In this document: positions 35,167 through 45,900 of the stretch, in pieces | How the letters are laid out: each line of letters starts with the position of its first letter | How positions within the stretch are numbered: position 1 is the first letter of the stretch | Assembly: GCA_026724425.1 (NCBI GenBank) | Contig: JAIUCV010000011.1 | Location: 10,623,501-10,687,500, forward strand | Source: Erythrophleum ivorense | Taxonomy: Eukaryota > Streptophyta > Magnoliopsida > Fabales > Fabaceae | Length of the DNA stretch: 64,000 nt | Reading direction: 5' to 3' | Translations under genes and position numbers: made by a program | The notes under the pieces: generated by a model | Database searches by the model: none | What the model saw: only the letters and a program-made list of their open reading frames with translations | What the model was told of the DNA's origin: nothing

Positions 35167-35815
35167 CATATTTGAAAATTTTGTAATTATGGGTCGTTGA
35201 ATTGGCCATACTTAGTAATATCTTAATTATATGTCGTAAACTTGGCAATATGTTACTTAAGATTTATAGAATTGAAAATAGTTGGTAATATTGTGATTAC
35301 AAGTTATAGAATTGGTCGTATTTGGCAATTTTTGTAATTATAGTTAGTGTTTAACAATAATGTGATTATGATTTTGGTAATAAGTTCATATTTGGAAATA
35401 TTGTCATTGTGAGTTGTTGAATTAGCTCTACTTGGTAATATATTGATTATGGGTTCTAAACTTGGTAATATGTTGCCTACAAGTTTGTGGAATTGAAAAT
35501 AGTTAGCAATATTATGAATATGGATTATGGAATTAGTCATATTTGGCAATTTTTGTAATTGTGGTGGATGTTTGACAGTATTATGATTATGATTTTAGTA
35601 ATAGTTTCATATGGGGAAATGATGTGATTGTGAGCTATAGAACTAGTTATCTTTGGTAATATCTTGATTATGGGTTATGGACTTGATAATATATTACTTA
35701 AAGTTTGTGGAATTAAGAATAGTTAGCAATATTATGATTATGAGTTGTGAAATTGGTTATTCTTGACAATTTTTGTAAGTGTGGTATTGGTAATATTAGG
35801 TAATATTATGGTAAT
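35167..35815 (+). repeat. ~221-bp tandem repeat, three diverged units, inside CACTA element
   Basis: Matching points recur about 221 bp apart. CATATTTGAAAATTTTG occurs at 35167, CATATTTGGAAATATTG at 35388 and CATATGGGGAAATGATG at 35608. TATTTGGCAATTTTTGTAAT occurs at about 35319 and 35540. Each unit also contains shorter echoes (TTGGTAATATNTTGATTATG). The units lie between the Transposase_24-like part and the coiled-coil tail, within what should be an intron or spacer. Confidence 0.8.
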
Positions 35816-35914
35816 GCAAGAAAAGAGTTTTGAACATGAATTTAGTTCAATGTCTCAATCCTAGGAAATATCATCAAAAGATTCATTAGCTTATACTCTA
35901 GAAAGTTAGGAGCA

Positions 35915-36202
35915 TTGGGGTCATGTTCGAGGCTTAGGATTGGGTCCTTCCCTATCTCGAGTGTTGGCCATTCCACCTGTTTTGGTAGTGAGATTAGTTC
36001 TATTGCCCATTCTATTGCAAAGCTAGAAAGTCAAGTTGTTCAATTGCAAACAACAGTAGCTAAACAAGCAAGAAAACTTGATGTAACAATTACTTTCATT
36101 CTCCAAAATTATCAAGGTTACCTTTCCACTAGGTTAGCTTCTTTCCAAACACCAATGGTAATATTTATAATGAATTTATTAAATAATATTTATTTTTTAT
36201 AA
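35915..36202 (+). pseudogene. Coiled-coil C-terminal tail of CACTA accessory protein
   Basis: The frame contains SIAHSIAKLESQVVQLQTTV followed by AKQARKLDVTI, a heptad-like pattern (L/V/I at a and d positions). It resembles the coiled-coil end of plant CACTA accessory transposases, where a similar KL---V--L segment follows the EHSGRVRG block; RGLRIGSFPIS-like sequence precedes it in another frame. The initial methionine is fortuitous, so this is an exon remnant rather than a gene start. Confidence 0.5.
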
Positions 36203-36579
36203 TTAAATTTTTATATATTTCTAATGATATTTTATATTTTTAATTTAGGTGTCTGATCAAGGGGATGGGTACTGAGCAAATGTATGAAAATGTTCCAATA
36301 AAAAAGATAATCATTAATAGATTTATTACTTATAGGATTATTTGTTAAATGATATTTTATTTGTATAGCTTTTTTATTGACTTGTAAAACTATTATTTTT
36401 GTGACAGTATTATTATATATGTACCAAATCTAATTTTTAATTTTATATGTAATTATAATTTATAATTTATAATTTTTTTAATTATTGTGTACTAATTATT
36501 TTTAACTATGTTTATAATAAGGTTTAATTATTTAAAAATTTTAAAAAAAAACAAAATTTAGAAAAAATAATATAGCTAT

Positions 36580-36837
36580 AGTTACATTAACAATGGTTTA
36601 AATTGTTGCTAAAGGAAGTTTTTTTTTTTTTGGCATAACTAGTGCTAAATCAAAGCCATAATTGTAGTAGTTGTGCCACAAATGTTACAAAAAAATTTTT
36701 GAGATAATTGTTCTCAAAGTTGCAAACAACTATTGTAATGCAACTCCCTATGGAGCTTTTTGCTGTGAATCTTGCAATTGCTGCTAAAATTTTTAGTGAC
36801 AACTGAAACCATTGTTATAGTACTAATTTTTTTGTAG
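36580..36837. repeat. 3' subterminal repeats and terminus of the large CACTA element
   Basis: Motifs such as AACAATGGTTTAAATTGTTG, GAATCTTGCAATTGCTGC and GACAACTGAAACCATTG repeat with inversions and lead to the terminal TTTTTTTGTAG. A long T run (36620-36632) is included. Confidence 0.6.
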
Positions 36838-38087
36838 TAAATCTACAAGTCCTAATAATCAATAGCCAAAAGGCATAATAGATCACAATTATGATTCCTG
36901 TACTTAATCCGAAGTCATTCCTACAAAATCCCGATTATGGTATTTTTCACAGATCAAAAAACAAAAATCATCAATGAAGTAGCACTACACAATGCCAAAA
37001 TCACATTTCCTAGCCATTTAGCCCATTACTAATAGCAAGAGTATACAAAGACCCTGGTGTGAGCTTACAATTTGTGGCACCAAGATTTAGATATTTGCAT
37101 AATTTTCATGGCCAAAAAAAAAAAAAGAAGAAGAGTGAGTGAGCAAGAGAGAAAAAAATCTACTTGTAAATAATTCAAGGTTCCTCTGAGCAGCATAGTT
37201 TGTATCAACAGATCAAGTTCACTATCAAATTAACTTCCAATTTCTACAATATAAGAAAAAATGCTAAACGATCCATTTGATGAGAACTTTATTATGAATT
37301 TAAAAGTATATTTTAATCATTTATAACATTAGATGAGTAGAATTGAGAGCTTTGAAACTCACCTACCTCTTCTACTTCAAGAGCTTTGAAGTCAAATTGA
37401 GAGCTCTGCACAAAGTCAAACTAAAGAAATTGAGAGCTCTACATGGAATTGAAGAAGAAATTCACAACAGGGCAAGAGGAGAAGCAAGCAGAATCTTCTA
37501 AATAAAGCTTGAAGAAGAAATTCAAAAATGAACAATTTTGACTAATGTAAAACGATGAATTTTGACACGCTACATGGTTTCCATTTAGCTGCCCAGAACA
37601 CATTGTTTTGCATAAGTTAAACAATGCGTTTTGTGCTCCTTGGCACAACATGGCAAGAAAGGAGCCATCGATCAAATGAATAACTAAGATGGAGCTCTTG
37701 AACTACAGAGGACTACTCACCAATTATTGTGTAGGATGAGGACATTTTTCAAATGGAATCGATTTAGGTGCAGTTTTTTAAATTTTTTGTTATTAGATTT
37801 TCTAATAAAAGTATAATATATGTAAAAGATTTTTTAAAAAATCCAATAATGTAATATTAAATTTACAAATATACACTTCTATGCAAGAACAATACTCTTG
37901 TCATGTTTTTAATTGGCAAACTTGATAATAAAGACATAAGAAATTACATATAAATTTTTTTCCAAATTTAAGGAAAAAAAAGTTAAAAACAGATCACTTA
38001 GTTAAACTAAATTTACTTTACAAATCATGTATATATTATTTTGTATATTATATCCATGTCAAATTGTGATTTTAAAGACCAATGACC

Positions 38088-38155
38088 AAAAGAGTGTGAG
38101 AGAGAGAGAGAGTGTGTGTCTATATATATATATAAACACACACACACACTCTTTT
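38088..38155. repeat. Compound microsatellite flanked by an inverted repeat
   Basis: AAAAGAGTGTG (38088-38098) is the exact reverse complement of CACACTCTTTT (38145-38155). Between them lie (GA)n, (GT)n, (TA)n and (CA)n runs in that order, so the whole 68-bp block is nearly self-complementary. Confidence 0.85.
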
Positions 38156-38582
38156 ACTTAAAGGCTGTTTCAAATTAGTGTGATTTTTCTTCAATTTTTT
38201 TCTCAAATGACCCTGTTGTAAATTTTAATCATAATAATTTTAAGAATCGTCTTGACAATCATATACTATCTAAAAATATATAACTCGTATTAATAATGTT
38301 ATTCTTATTTAAACTCTAACCTTTTATTTTATAATATTTATTTTGTTGTAATTTTAAATACTCACAACACAAAATAACTTTAAAATAACTTTGACTATTT
38401 TTCTTCTTTAATTAAGGTGCAAATTAATCTTTTCTTCTTTAAGAAATATTTATATTACACAACTCTTCCTTCTATTTTAAAAAAATTATATAAGTCTCTC
38501 CTCTAGATCCAAAAGATGCCATATTTATTTTCCATGCATTAAAACACAAGTTATAATTGCACTTATTTAATAATAAAACCTG

Positions 38583-38605
38583 TATATATATATATATATA
38601 TATAT
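38583..38605. repeat. (AT)n microsatellite
   Basis: Run of about eleven TA dinucleotides in AT-rich intergenic DNA. Confidence 0.9.
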
Positions 38606-38803
38606 TAATTACATAATATAACAAGTATTAAATATATATTTGAACAATATAAAGTAGTCATTTTCCTAAATTCAACAAATGGCAAATCATTTAACAAAAA
38701 TAAACAATTATTAAATCAAAGATTGTATTTATAAAATAATTTTATAATATCAAGCAATTTATTAAAGATAATAATTTAATTTTAAAAATGGATTCTGTAT
38801 TTC

Positions 38804-38827
<24 letters not shown>
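38804..38827. repeat. (AT)n microsatellite
   Basis: Run of about twelve AT dinucleotides, 200 bp after the preceding one. Confidence 0.9.
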
Positions 38828-38834
<7 letters not shown>

Positions 38835-40352
38835 CAAAAACATTATCATAAATTTAATAAAATTCTAAAATAAATTAAATTTATTATTTTTAACACAATA
38901 ATTATTATCATAATAAAATTTTAAGAAATATATTTTTTAATATTACATTTTTAATAAATGAAATCAATATTATTTTTGAAAATATTTTGTTATTTTTATA
39001 AAAAAAATTTGTGTATGTTTTTAAAATAGAAGAAAAAACAAATTTACCCTTAATTAAATTGAATTTATACTCTTTTTTCAATCATATTTTCTGGCCTTAA
39101 GAATTAGACACATAAAATAAAAAATGCACTATCTTATTTTAATTATGAAATAAAATATGATGTCGTGATGAGCTATGCAATTCCATAACTAGTCAGTTCT
39201 AGTCGAAATGTGAAACATGCGAATTCTGGTATTATTTGCTAGGGCTAAAGTAAAATCACTTGGCAAATTCTTATATTAATTTTTTTTGTTACTAACTTAA
39301 CAAAAATTGATCACATATACTCACCAAAAAATAATTACAATACATCTTCTGTATTAATTTGTGTTTAAGCCTTTTTGATATCTTATTCAAAAATTTAAAA
39401 ATAATATACTATTTTTAAGAGCCAGTAGTAAGTGATTATTAGAAGAACTAGATATTTATGTGTAGTTTTCTATATTTTTATTATTAAATTTTTTAATTAA
39501 AACATGCTAAGTGTGTTATTTTTAAATAAGAACATAATAAATATATGATTTAATCAAAAAATCATATATTTGTTTACAAAAATTATACACTTGTTATATT
39601 TTAATTAAAAATTTTAATAATAAAAATATAAAAATTTATATATAATTTTTTTTATTAAAAAGACAATAGGATTATTCAAAAATTTAAAATATATAGTTCG
39701 AAAAAAGTTCTATTTACGGAAGTTTTACTCAAATAATGAGTAGTTATATATGTATTTAATGAGTGAACTTTTAAAAAGATATACATAATGGGTGATTATT
39801 TAATTAATTATTATTTTAAATAATTAAATTAAAGAGTGAATACTGACATGCATAGTAATTTACGCATATTTTAATTAAACTATCGTCGTTAAAATTTAGG
39901 TTATCTGTGAGAAGTACTAATAGATTTATGATTTACAACTTGATCTAAAAATGAGAATACTTTATATCGTTACCAGCTCTATTTAATTATGTAAATGTAT
40001 TTAATGACGACTTCGTTAATTGAATTTTATTTTATTATGATCAAAAGCTTGTCTAAATCTATTTTTTTTTTCTCCTAACAATCTTAAGCACGCCATCAGT
40101 CGAAATTTGGAAAGGTATATTTGTGGATTATCTAAATATATATTATCTGCAATTGCATGCTTAATTTGCGATCACAAGCTATACGTGGCCAGCTGGCCCT
40201 GTTAATTAAGCCTTTATTATTATGTGTGAATTAATGTGTTTGTGTTTAGTCTGATATGTGCATGTGTGTGTTTTTCGCTTTGGACGCGTGTTCTTTAATA
40301 TAACCATAGAAATATAATCAGCACAGTGGAAAGCTACATGAGGCGTTCTATG

Positions 40353-40360
40353 TATAAATA
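40353..40360 (+). promoter_or_regulatory. Candidate TATA box of an unrecognised transcript
   Basis: TATGTATAAATATGG is a good plant TATA context. It precedes an exon-like stretch with acceptor and donor signals (40575-40890). Without a recognised product it remains only a candidate. Confidence 0.3.
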
Positions 40361-40468
40361 TGGATCAATCTTCTTGGAATTTTCATTCTAGTTTGATTTG
40401 TTCCTCAGATTAGGAATACCAATATGTATTTGCAAGGGCAAATTTCATAGTTTTATTTTTCCTCCTTT

Positions 40469-40492
40469 ATATATATATATATATATATATAT
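40469..40492. repeat. (AT)n microsatellite
   Basis: Run of twelve AT dinucleotides between the candidate TATA box and the exon-like segments. Confidence 0.9.
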
Positions 40493-40577
40493 GAAAGTCG
40501 AATAAATCAAGGTTTTAAGCTGCGTACCAAAGTCCAGAACAGCCTGTAGTTCTTTTTTTGTTTTTTTTTTTAATATT

Positions 40578-41391
40578 ACAGCTATTGGTGATTTTGGGCT
40601 TGAACCGAAGTTCATCTTTTTTAAGTGATCAGGTAAACCTTTTTGATTTTAGTACTTCAAAAAACTATCAAACTCAAATTAATATTTTTTTAGGGCTTTT
40701 ACTTATTAACAAGAAGGGACATTATTTTCTTTTTAAGTAAGTTAATTCCTTTAAAGAGCTTCACATCTTTGTGATCTCTCTTTTTGGATATTACTGAGTT
40801 AATTCTATTTTGCAGCTGTCATAGCTAGGGTTATATTCGAAAGCTATGCATGCCGTTTCTTGGAATGGAAACCATCATACAACTACAGGTAATATATTGC
40901 AGTCCTCTTTACATAAGTTTTTGTTTTAATTTGGATTTATCGTTAATTATATATGGAAGAAATTAATATGAGATCAAAACATATTTATCAATTAATTGTG
41001 TCACTTAGTTACTTGTATATAGAAGAAAGCTCTCCATCTAATCGTTTTCGCAACGACATATACATATATATAATCAACTTGAGTTCTGTGAAGTTTAAAC
41101 TCTCAATTTTTAATCAGTTTAAAATTTATAATAAATAATATTTTATCATCACATACGGATATCAAAATTCGATTGAACAATTAAGAATTTTACATAGCAA
41201 AATATTATCATATTTTTTTGTTTACAGATTTCTTTTGTAATTTAATTTATTCGATGAAAAGCACTACTCTGTTGCATTTCAACCTGCATATAAGTTCCTT
41301 CTACATTTATTTAGAAATGGCAAAATGCCAGCAGCTGTACCCGATGTTAATTTTATTATTCCTCCTCAGAATCATCACAGCTAATATCATC
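40578..41391 (+). other. Exon-like segments of an unrecognised transcript
   Basis: Three stretches have splice-like borders. About 40578-40632 is preceded by TTTTAATATTACAG and followed by GTAAAC. About 40816-40889 is preceded by TCTATTTTGCAG and followed by GTAATATA, and contains ATGCATGCCGTTTC (reads MHAVSWNGNHHTTT). A segment near 41250-41391 reads DEKHYSVAFQPAYKFLLHLF, RNGKMPAAVPDVNFIIPPQN, HHS and stop. A stop lies directly upstream in that frame, so the last two do not join simply. No family was recognised. It could be a non-coding transcript, a gene fragment or chance. Confidence 0.25.
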
Positions 41392-41705
41392 ACCAACTAT
41401 ATATACATATATACAGTACTAAGTAAATGCATGAAATTTATAAATCTTTTTGTATATAATTTATTAAAATTTAATAGATCAAACCAATAAAAAATTATAT
41501 GAATGTGCGAGAAGTAGAATCTATTTACACATGTTCACATTACTACCAGTTGTTAATTTTATCTAAAATTTCTCTATATTATGGCAATATATATAATTAA
41601 GTCTAAGCATGTAAAAACAAAATTTACTGCCAAAACCAAACCATACGCCAGCCATTAGAACCAGCCCGTTAAAAAGAAAATTTTGACTTTATCACCTTTT
41701 ACTTC

Positions 41706-41753
41706 TTCCACACCAAGTAGTTATTTTCCATTTTTGTAGCACTTGGTGTGGAA
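41706..41753. repeat. Perfect 13-bp inverted repeat (hairpin) upstream of the gibberellin oxidase gene
   Basis: TTCCACACCAAGT (41706-41718) and ACTTGGTGTGGAA (41741-41753) are exact reverse complements separated by 22 bases. It lies about 0.8 kb before the start codon. Confidence 0.85.
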
Positions 41754-42281
41754 ATATAATATGAAATGCTTTTTTTTAAAAAAATATCATTTGATACTCT
41801 ATATGTTATTTTTTATTTTAGAAATTGATAACGTATATCTTAAATTAGAAAACAAAAAAACAAAAATGTCCTCTTAAACTTTGTGTTAATTGCAGATATT
41901 TTTTTTTCATTTTCAAAACCAAAGAAAAATTCCTTTACTTTCACATTCTAAAAAATTTGCACTCGTTTTTTTTAGATATTTGATGCAAAATTCGGGGGTA
42001 CTTTAAAGGGAAAAAAATGGAGATCATGTTAGCATTGAGTATAAGTAGGATCTTGCCATGTTAATTATGAAAGAGTTTGATATAATGTTTGAGTTAACAT
42101 TAAGGAAAAAATAGATAAATTAATTTATTTTTGTGAGTATGAAAATTAAGAAGCTTTTTTTTAAATAAAATTAAGTGAGTTATTTAAAAGAGATTCAAAT
42201 TTTAAGAAAGTTCTTTTTGCATTTTTCCTCCTAAAAAACTACACTTTTGCCCGATTCCAAATTATATCTATCTAGTACTAT

Positions 42282-42293
42282 ATATATAGAAGT
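42282..42293 (+). promoter_or_regulatory. Candidate TATA box of the GA2ox8-like gene
   Basis: ACTATATATATAGAAG lies about 255 bases before the start codon, leaving a 5' untranslated leader of roughly 220 bases. A second TATA-like TTTTATATAAT near 42509 is only about 30 bases from the ATG, so it is less likely to be used. The leader would include the (GTT)n run. Confidence 0.45.
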
Positions 42294-42412
42294 GGACAGT
42301 CATTACATTCTGAAAGTGCAAGTTTGGCCTTTCTTGTAGGCAATAGTTGCATACATGTATTTTTCTACAACAGTGGGTGAGTCTTCGTGCTTGCATGGAA
42401 AGCCCTGTTTCT

Positions 42413-42434
42413 TTGTTGTTGTTGTTGTTGTTTT
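42413..42434. repeat. (GTT)n microsatellite in the presumptive 5' leader
   Basis: TTGTTGTTG repeated for about seven units, about 110 bases before the start codon. Confidence 0.85.
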
Positions 42435-42545
42435 CTGTTACTTGTAATTAATTTCCATTTTCATAGCACTTGGATTGACTATTTTCTATGATGTATGTCT
42501 ATGTATAGTGCTTTTATATAATTTTCAGGAAAATCCCAAGCAATA

Positions 42546-42985
42546 ATGGATTATGAACCTCCATTCCTAAAGGCCTACAATACCCTTTTTCAAGGCTCCT
42601 TTGACACAAGAATGAATGCCAAATCATCACCTGTGGTGGAGAGCACTTGCGACCTACCTCTAATTGATCTTGGCCGTCTGAATAGTGAACATATTGAGAG
42701 AGAAGAATGCATGAAGAAAATCACTGAAGCTGCAAAAAAATGGGGGTTTTTTCAACTTGTGAATCATGGGATTTCACAAGAGCTCTTAGAGAGCTTGCAG
42801 TTTGAGCAAATGAAACTGTTTCATATGCCTTTTGCAAAGAAATCTGAAGAATCTTCCAGAATTATTAGTTACAAGTGGGGGAACCCATTTGCTACTAATA
42901 TGAGGCAATTCTCTTGGTCAGAAGCCTTCCATATATTTCTTCCACATGTAGCAAATATGATGGACGACCACCACAAAAGTCTGAG
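42546..42985 (+). CDS. GA2OX8: GA2ox8-like exon 1 (DIOX_N domain)
   Basis: Encodes residues 1-146 and two bases of codon 147. It carries the N-terminal dioxygenase domain: LPLIDLGRL near residue 37, KKWGFFQLVNHGIS, then SYKWGNPFATNMRQFSWSEA. The donor is CTGAG|GTATAT. Reading on past the donor gives an unrelated tail (YIVINRLLAR) before a stop, so the unspliced frame should not be annotated. Confidence 0.9.
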
Positions 42986-45900
42986 GTATATAGTTATAAA
43001 TAGACTGCTAGCTAGACAACCATGTCTTTATAACTATTGCACTCATCAATCTATAGCCATCATCTATTTACGAGACTATATGCATATCTACATATGGGAA
43101 TTTGGCTGAAGTTTTTTGGCTTATCATAAGCAATAATTACAAATAGTAAGGATGACTTTAGGGCAAAGAGGATTTTGACTTTAAACCTATTTCATATATC
43201 CCTCATTAGATATAAGAGCAAACAAAATTTGTAGAGTAACCATTAATAGAGGGTTTATTTGGGAGAGGGAAAAAGGAGGGGAGGGGAAGGGCAGGGAAAG
43301 TTTCATTGCAACTTCTCCCTTGCTAACTCTCAAACAAGGATAGTAGAAGATTTTGAAGTACTCTCCCAATTTAAATTTTTTGGAGGAGAAAATTTTCTGA
43401 AACAAGAAAAAAGAATATTGCCATTTAACCATTTCTTTACCAAACCTTTCCTGCTCCTTTATTACGATTTTTTTTTTTTTTTTGCGATTTCTTCCCTTAT
43501 TTTCCCTTTCCCTTTAACTCCCAAACATCTCCTTGGAGTATATCTGGATGAAACATAATACAGTTTAACAAAGGGAGGGAATATTTTTATTAAAATCGTT
43601 TCCTAGCTTTAGAGTTACTAATAAGTAGCTAAGGAAGTATTATGAAGAAATTTTAACTAACCTTTCAAAACTAACTTCCTTCCTTAATTTATATTTTTAA
43701 GTTCTCTCTAATTTGACGGATTTTGAAGGAGAAAGTTTCTCTCAACAAGAAGAAAAGAAATCAAATACGTATCCTTTATTTGATCAGGATTTATGAAATA
43801 TTCTTCCTTTTCTCTTCCTCAATCCATTATATCCATCTAAGCATACCTTTATCCTTCTCTACAGGAGATTTGATCAAAAGTCTCCGTATAATGCCACGTG
43901 TTGAACTTCGTTAGCATTCTATTGATTGATTCCGTAACATGTAAGCACCACTGTAAACAATTAATAATTTAGAAAAAGTCACTTGTGCATAGTGTTTGCA
44001 TGTAATTAAGCTACTTAATAAATTAAAGGGGACCAAAAAGTTTCTAGATATCTTGATAAACCTTTTCTTTAATCTACTTTGGATTCTGTAGAGGATATTT
44101 AGGAGACCTTTATATATGACCATAAAATTGCTCTCACAGTTTCACTTATAGATATATATGTCAACAAAATTATGATATAATTTGTTACCTTTAATTGGTT
44201 ACTTTTTTCCTTTTGAACTTCTCTAATCACACAGTTCTAATGAATTCTTAGATCAACTATTGAAGCTTTTGCAATAAAGGTTGCCCCTCTGGCGGAAAGC
44301 TTGGCAGAAATTCTAGCTCAGGAATTGAACATCAAATCCCGCTATTTCCAAGAAAACTGTTTGCCAAACACTAGTTTTCTTCGGCTAAATAGATACCCAC
44401 CATGCCCAATTCCCACAAAGGTGTTTGGGCTCTTGGCTCACAGTGACTCCACTTTCCTCACCATAGTGTTCCAAGACCAGATTGGGGGATTGCAATTGAT
44501 GAGAGATGGAAAGTGGGTTGGAGTGAAGCCTAATCCACAAGCTCTATTGGTTAATATTGGTGATTTATTCCAGGTATGTCTTACTCTCTTCACTCCATCT
44601 TACAATAAAACATATATATATATATATGGTTAAACCATGATTTCCTTTTTCTCGTTTGGGAAAGTATTTTCCTTTAAAATTATTTAAATTTGGAAAACTT
44701 TAAAGGAAGAAGGATTTGGAGAATTCGGAAAGATTAATTAATTAAAAATCCTTTATTTTCCCCCCTCCTTGATTGAAACGAACTCCTAAATAAACGAGAA
44801 TTTTTATTAATGAAACATTTTCGTTTTTTCTTTTCCCTTCTCCTCCATTATCCTTCATCCAAACATATTATAAAGATTCTACTGAGCTTTGTTATATTCT
44901 TTGTTAAAAATTCTTGCATGATGAATATTGATGGAGGGAGAAAGAGGAATATTTCTCTATATAAAAGAAGAATTTCTTTTGAACTCTGAAATTGTTATTT
45001 TCAATATTGAATGATTTGCTTGACTTTCCTCTCTTAACTTGACTTACCATCCAGTATAATGAGTATATACTGACATACTAAGTGACCCTTTAACATCTAA
45101 TTACACGAATTATTAATTAATATATCATATGCTTCCAGAAAAATGTTCTCTAGTGATGGACTTTTTCCATCACAAAATGATTTATAGTGCCGGAAAAATC
45201 TATCTCTGGAGAGAATTTTTTTCTGGCAGTAACTAGTGATACATGAATCATGATAACCATTAACCAGGTACATGAACTTGAACGCGTTTAGAAAAATATA
45301 TCATATATGGTATATTGGTATGTGTAAGTATTTTTCAAGAGGACTATTATTACCCAGAAGGCTTATCATATATTAATAATGACAACCTTAATAATTTCAA
45401 TTTCCAAACATCATCATCTTCCTTGCATTTTCAACGACACTATACTCACCAGCAGCAAAACCTACAAGACCTAATTTCACAAGACCTAAATAGACAAAGG
45501 AGGCCTGAAAATGACAGTAATGATGTGCCAGGAAATGTATTGGGGAGGAATCCGAATAATTAAAGAAGAAAAGGAGTTTTCTACATGACCCCACAAGAGC
45601 TAGGCTAAGTTACTTAGGGCTTCCCTCAGAAAGCTGAAACTTGAACACATACCTTTGAAAATTGATTGGCTGCCATTTTAGCCGATGATATTGAAGTATA
45701 TATTTTGCGTGATGATGCATATTTAAGCAGGCACTGAGCAATGGAGTTTTCAAAAGCATAAAACACAGAGTGGTTGCTGCTGAGAAGGTAGAAAGGTTCT
45801 CTGTGGCATATTTCTATAGCCCCTCCAATGATGCAATGATAGAGAGCTATGACACACCCAGGGTGTATAGAAGCTTCACTTTCAGAGAGTATAAACAGCA

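Larger units (their letters stand above)
29607..36837 (+). mobile_element. Large CACTA (En/Spm) element, coding but degenerate
   Basis: The coding order on the plus strand is transposase-associated domain, TNP2-type transposase, DUF4218-like, DUF4216-like, Transposase_24-like protein, tandem repeat, coiled-coil tail, subterminal repeats. That is the arrangement of plant CACTA elements. The right end is TTTTTTTGTAG at 36837. A left end CTACAAAAATAATGAC at 29607 is proposed because it mirrors the right end's CTACAAAAAAATTAG; the outermost CA is lost on both. The span is therefore tentative, but the element's identity is certain. Every domain carries stops, so it cannot make transposase. Confidence 0.7.
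36838..40340. other. AT-rich intergenic region, no gene recognised
   Basis: Very AT-rich with homopolymers. Around 37320-37450 a short motif GAGAGCTTTGAA / TTGAGAGCTCT recurs four times, of unknown meaning. The minus-strand frame 37439-37675 is Cys/Asn/Phe-rich without a family signature. No transposon domain was seen between 38200 and 40300. Confidence 0.45.
44574..45730 (+). other. GA2ox8-like intron 2 (1157 bp)
   Basis: GTATGT donor and TATTTAAGCAG acceptor. It holds a short (AT)n run, a MITE-like piece (44651-44800), a perfect 8-bp hairpin (45153-45173) and an unexplained Asn/Gln-rich frame (45315-45563). Confidence 0.85.

Noticed and set aside
35167..35815. CRISPR-like array
   Set aside because: Units are ~221 bp, contiguous and diverged, with no short identical repeats separated by unique spacers; the genome is plant nuclear.
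42986..43109. Unspliced extension of exon 1 (187-residue product)
   Set aside because: After the GTATAT donor the encoded residues lose all similarity to the family; splicing restores it.
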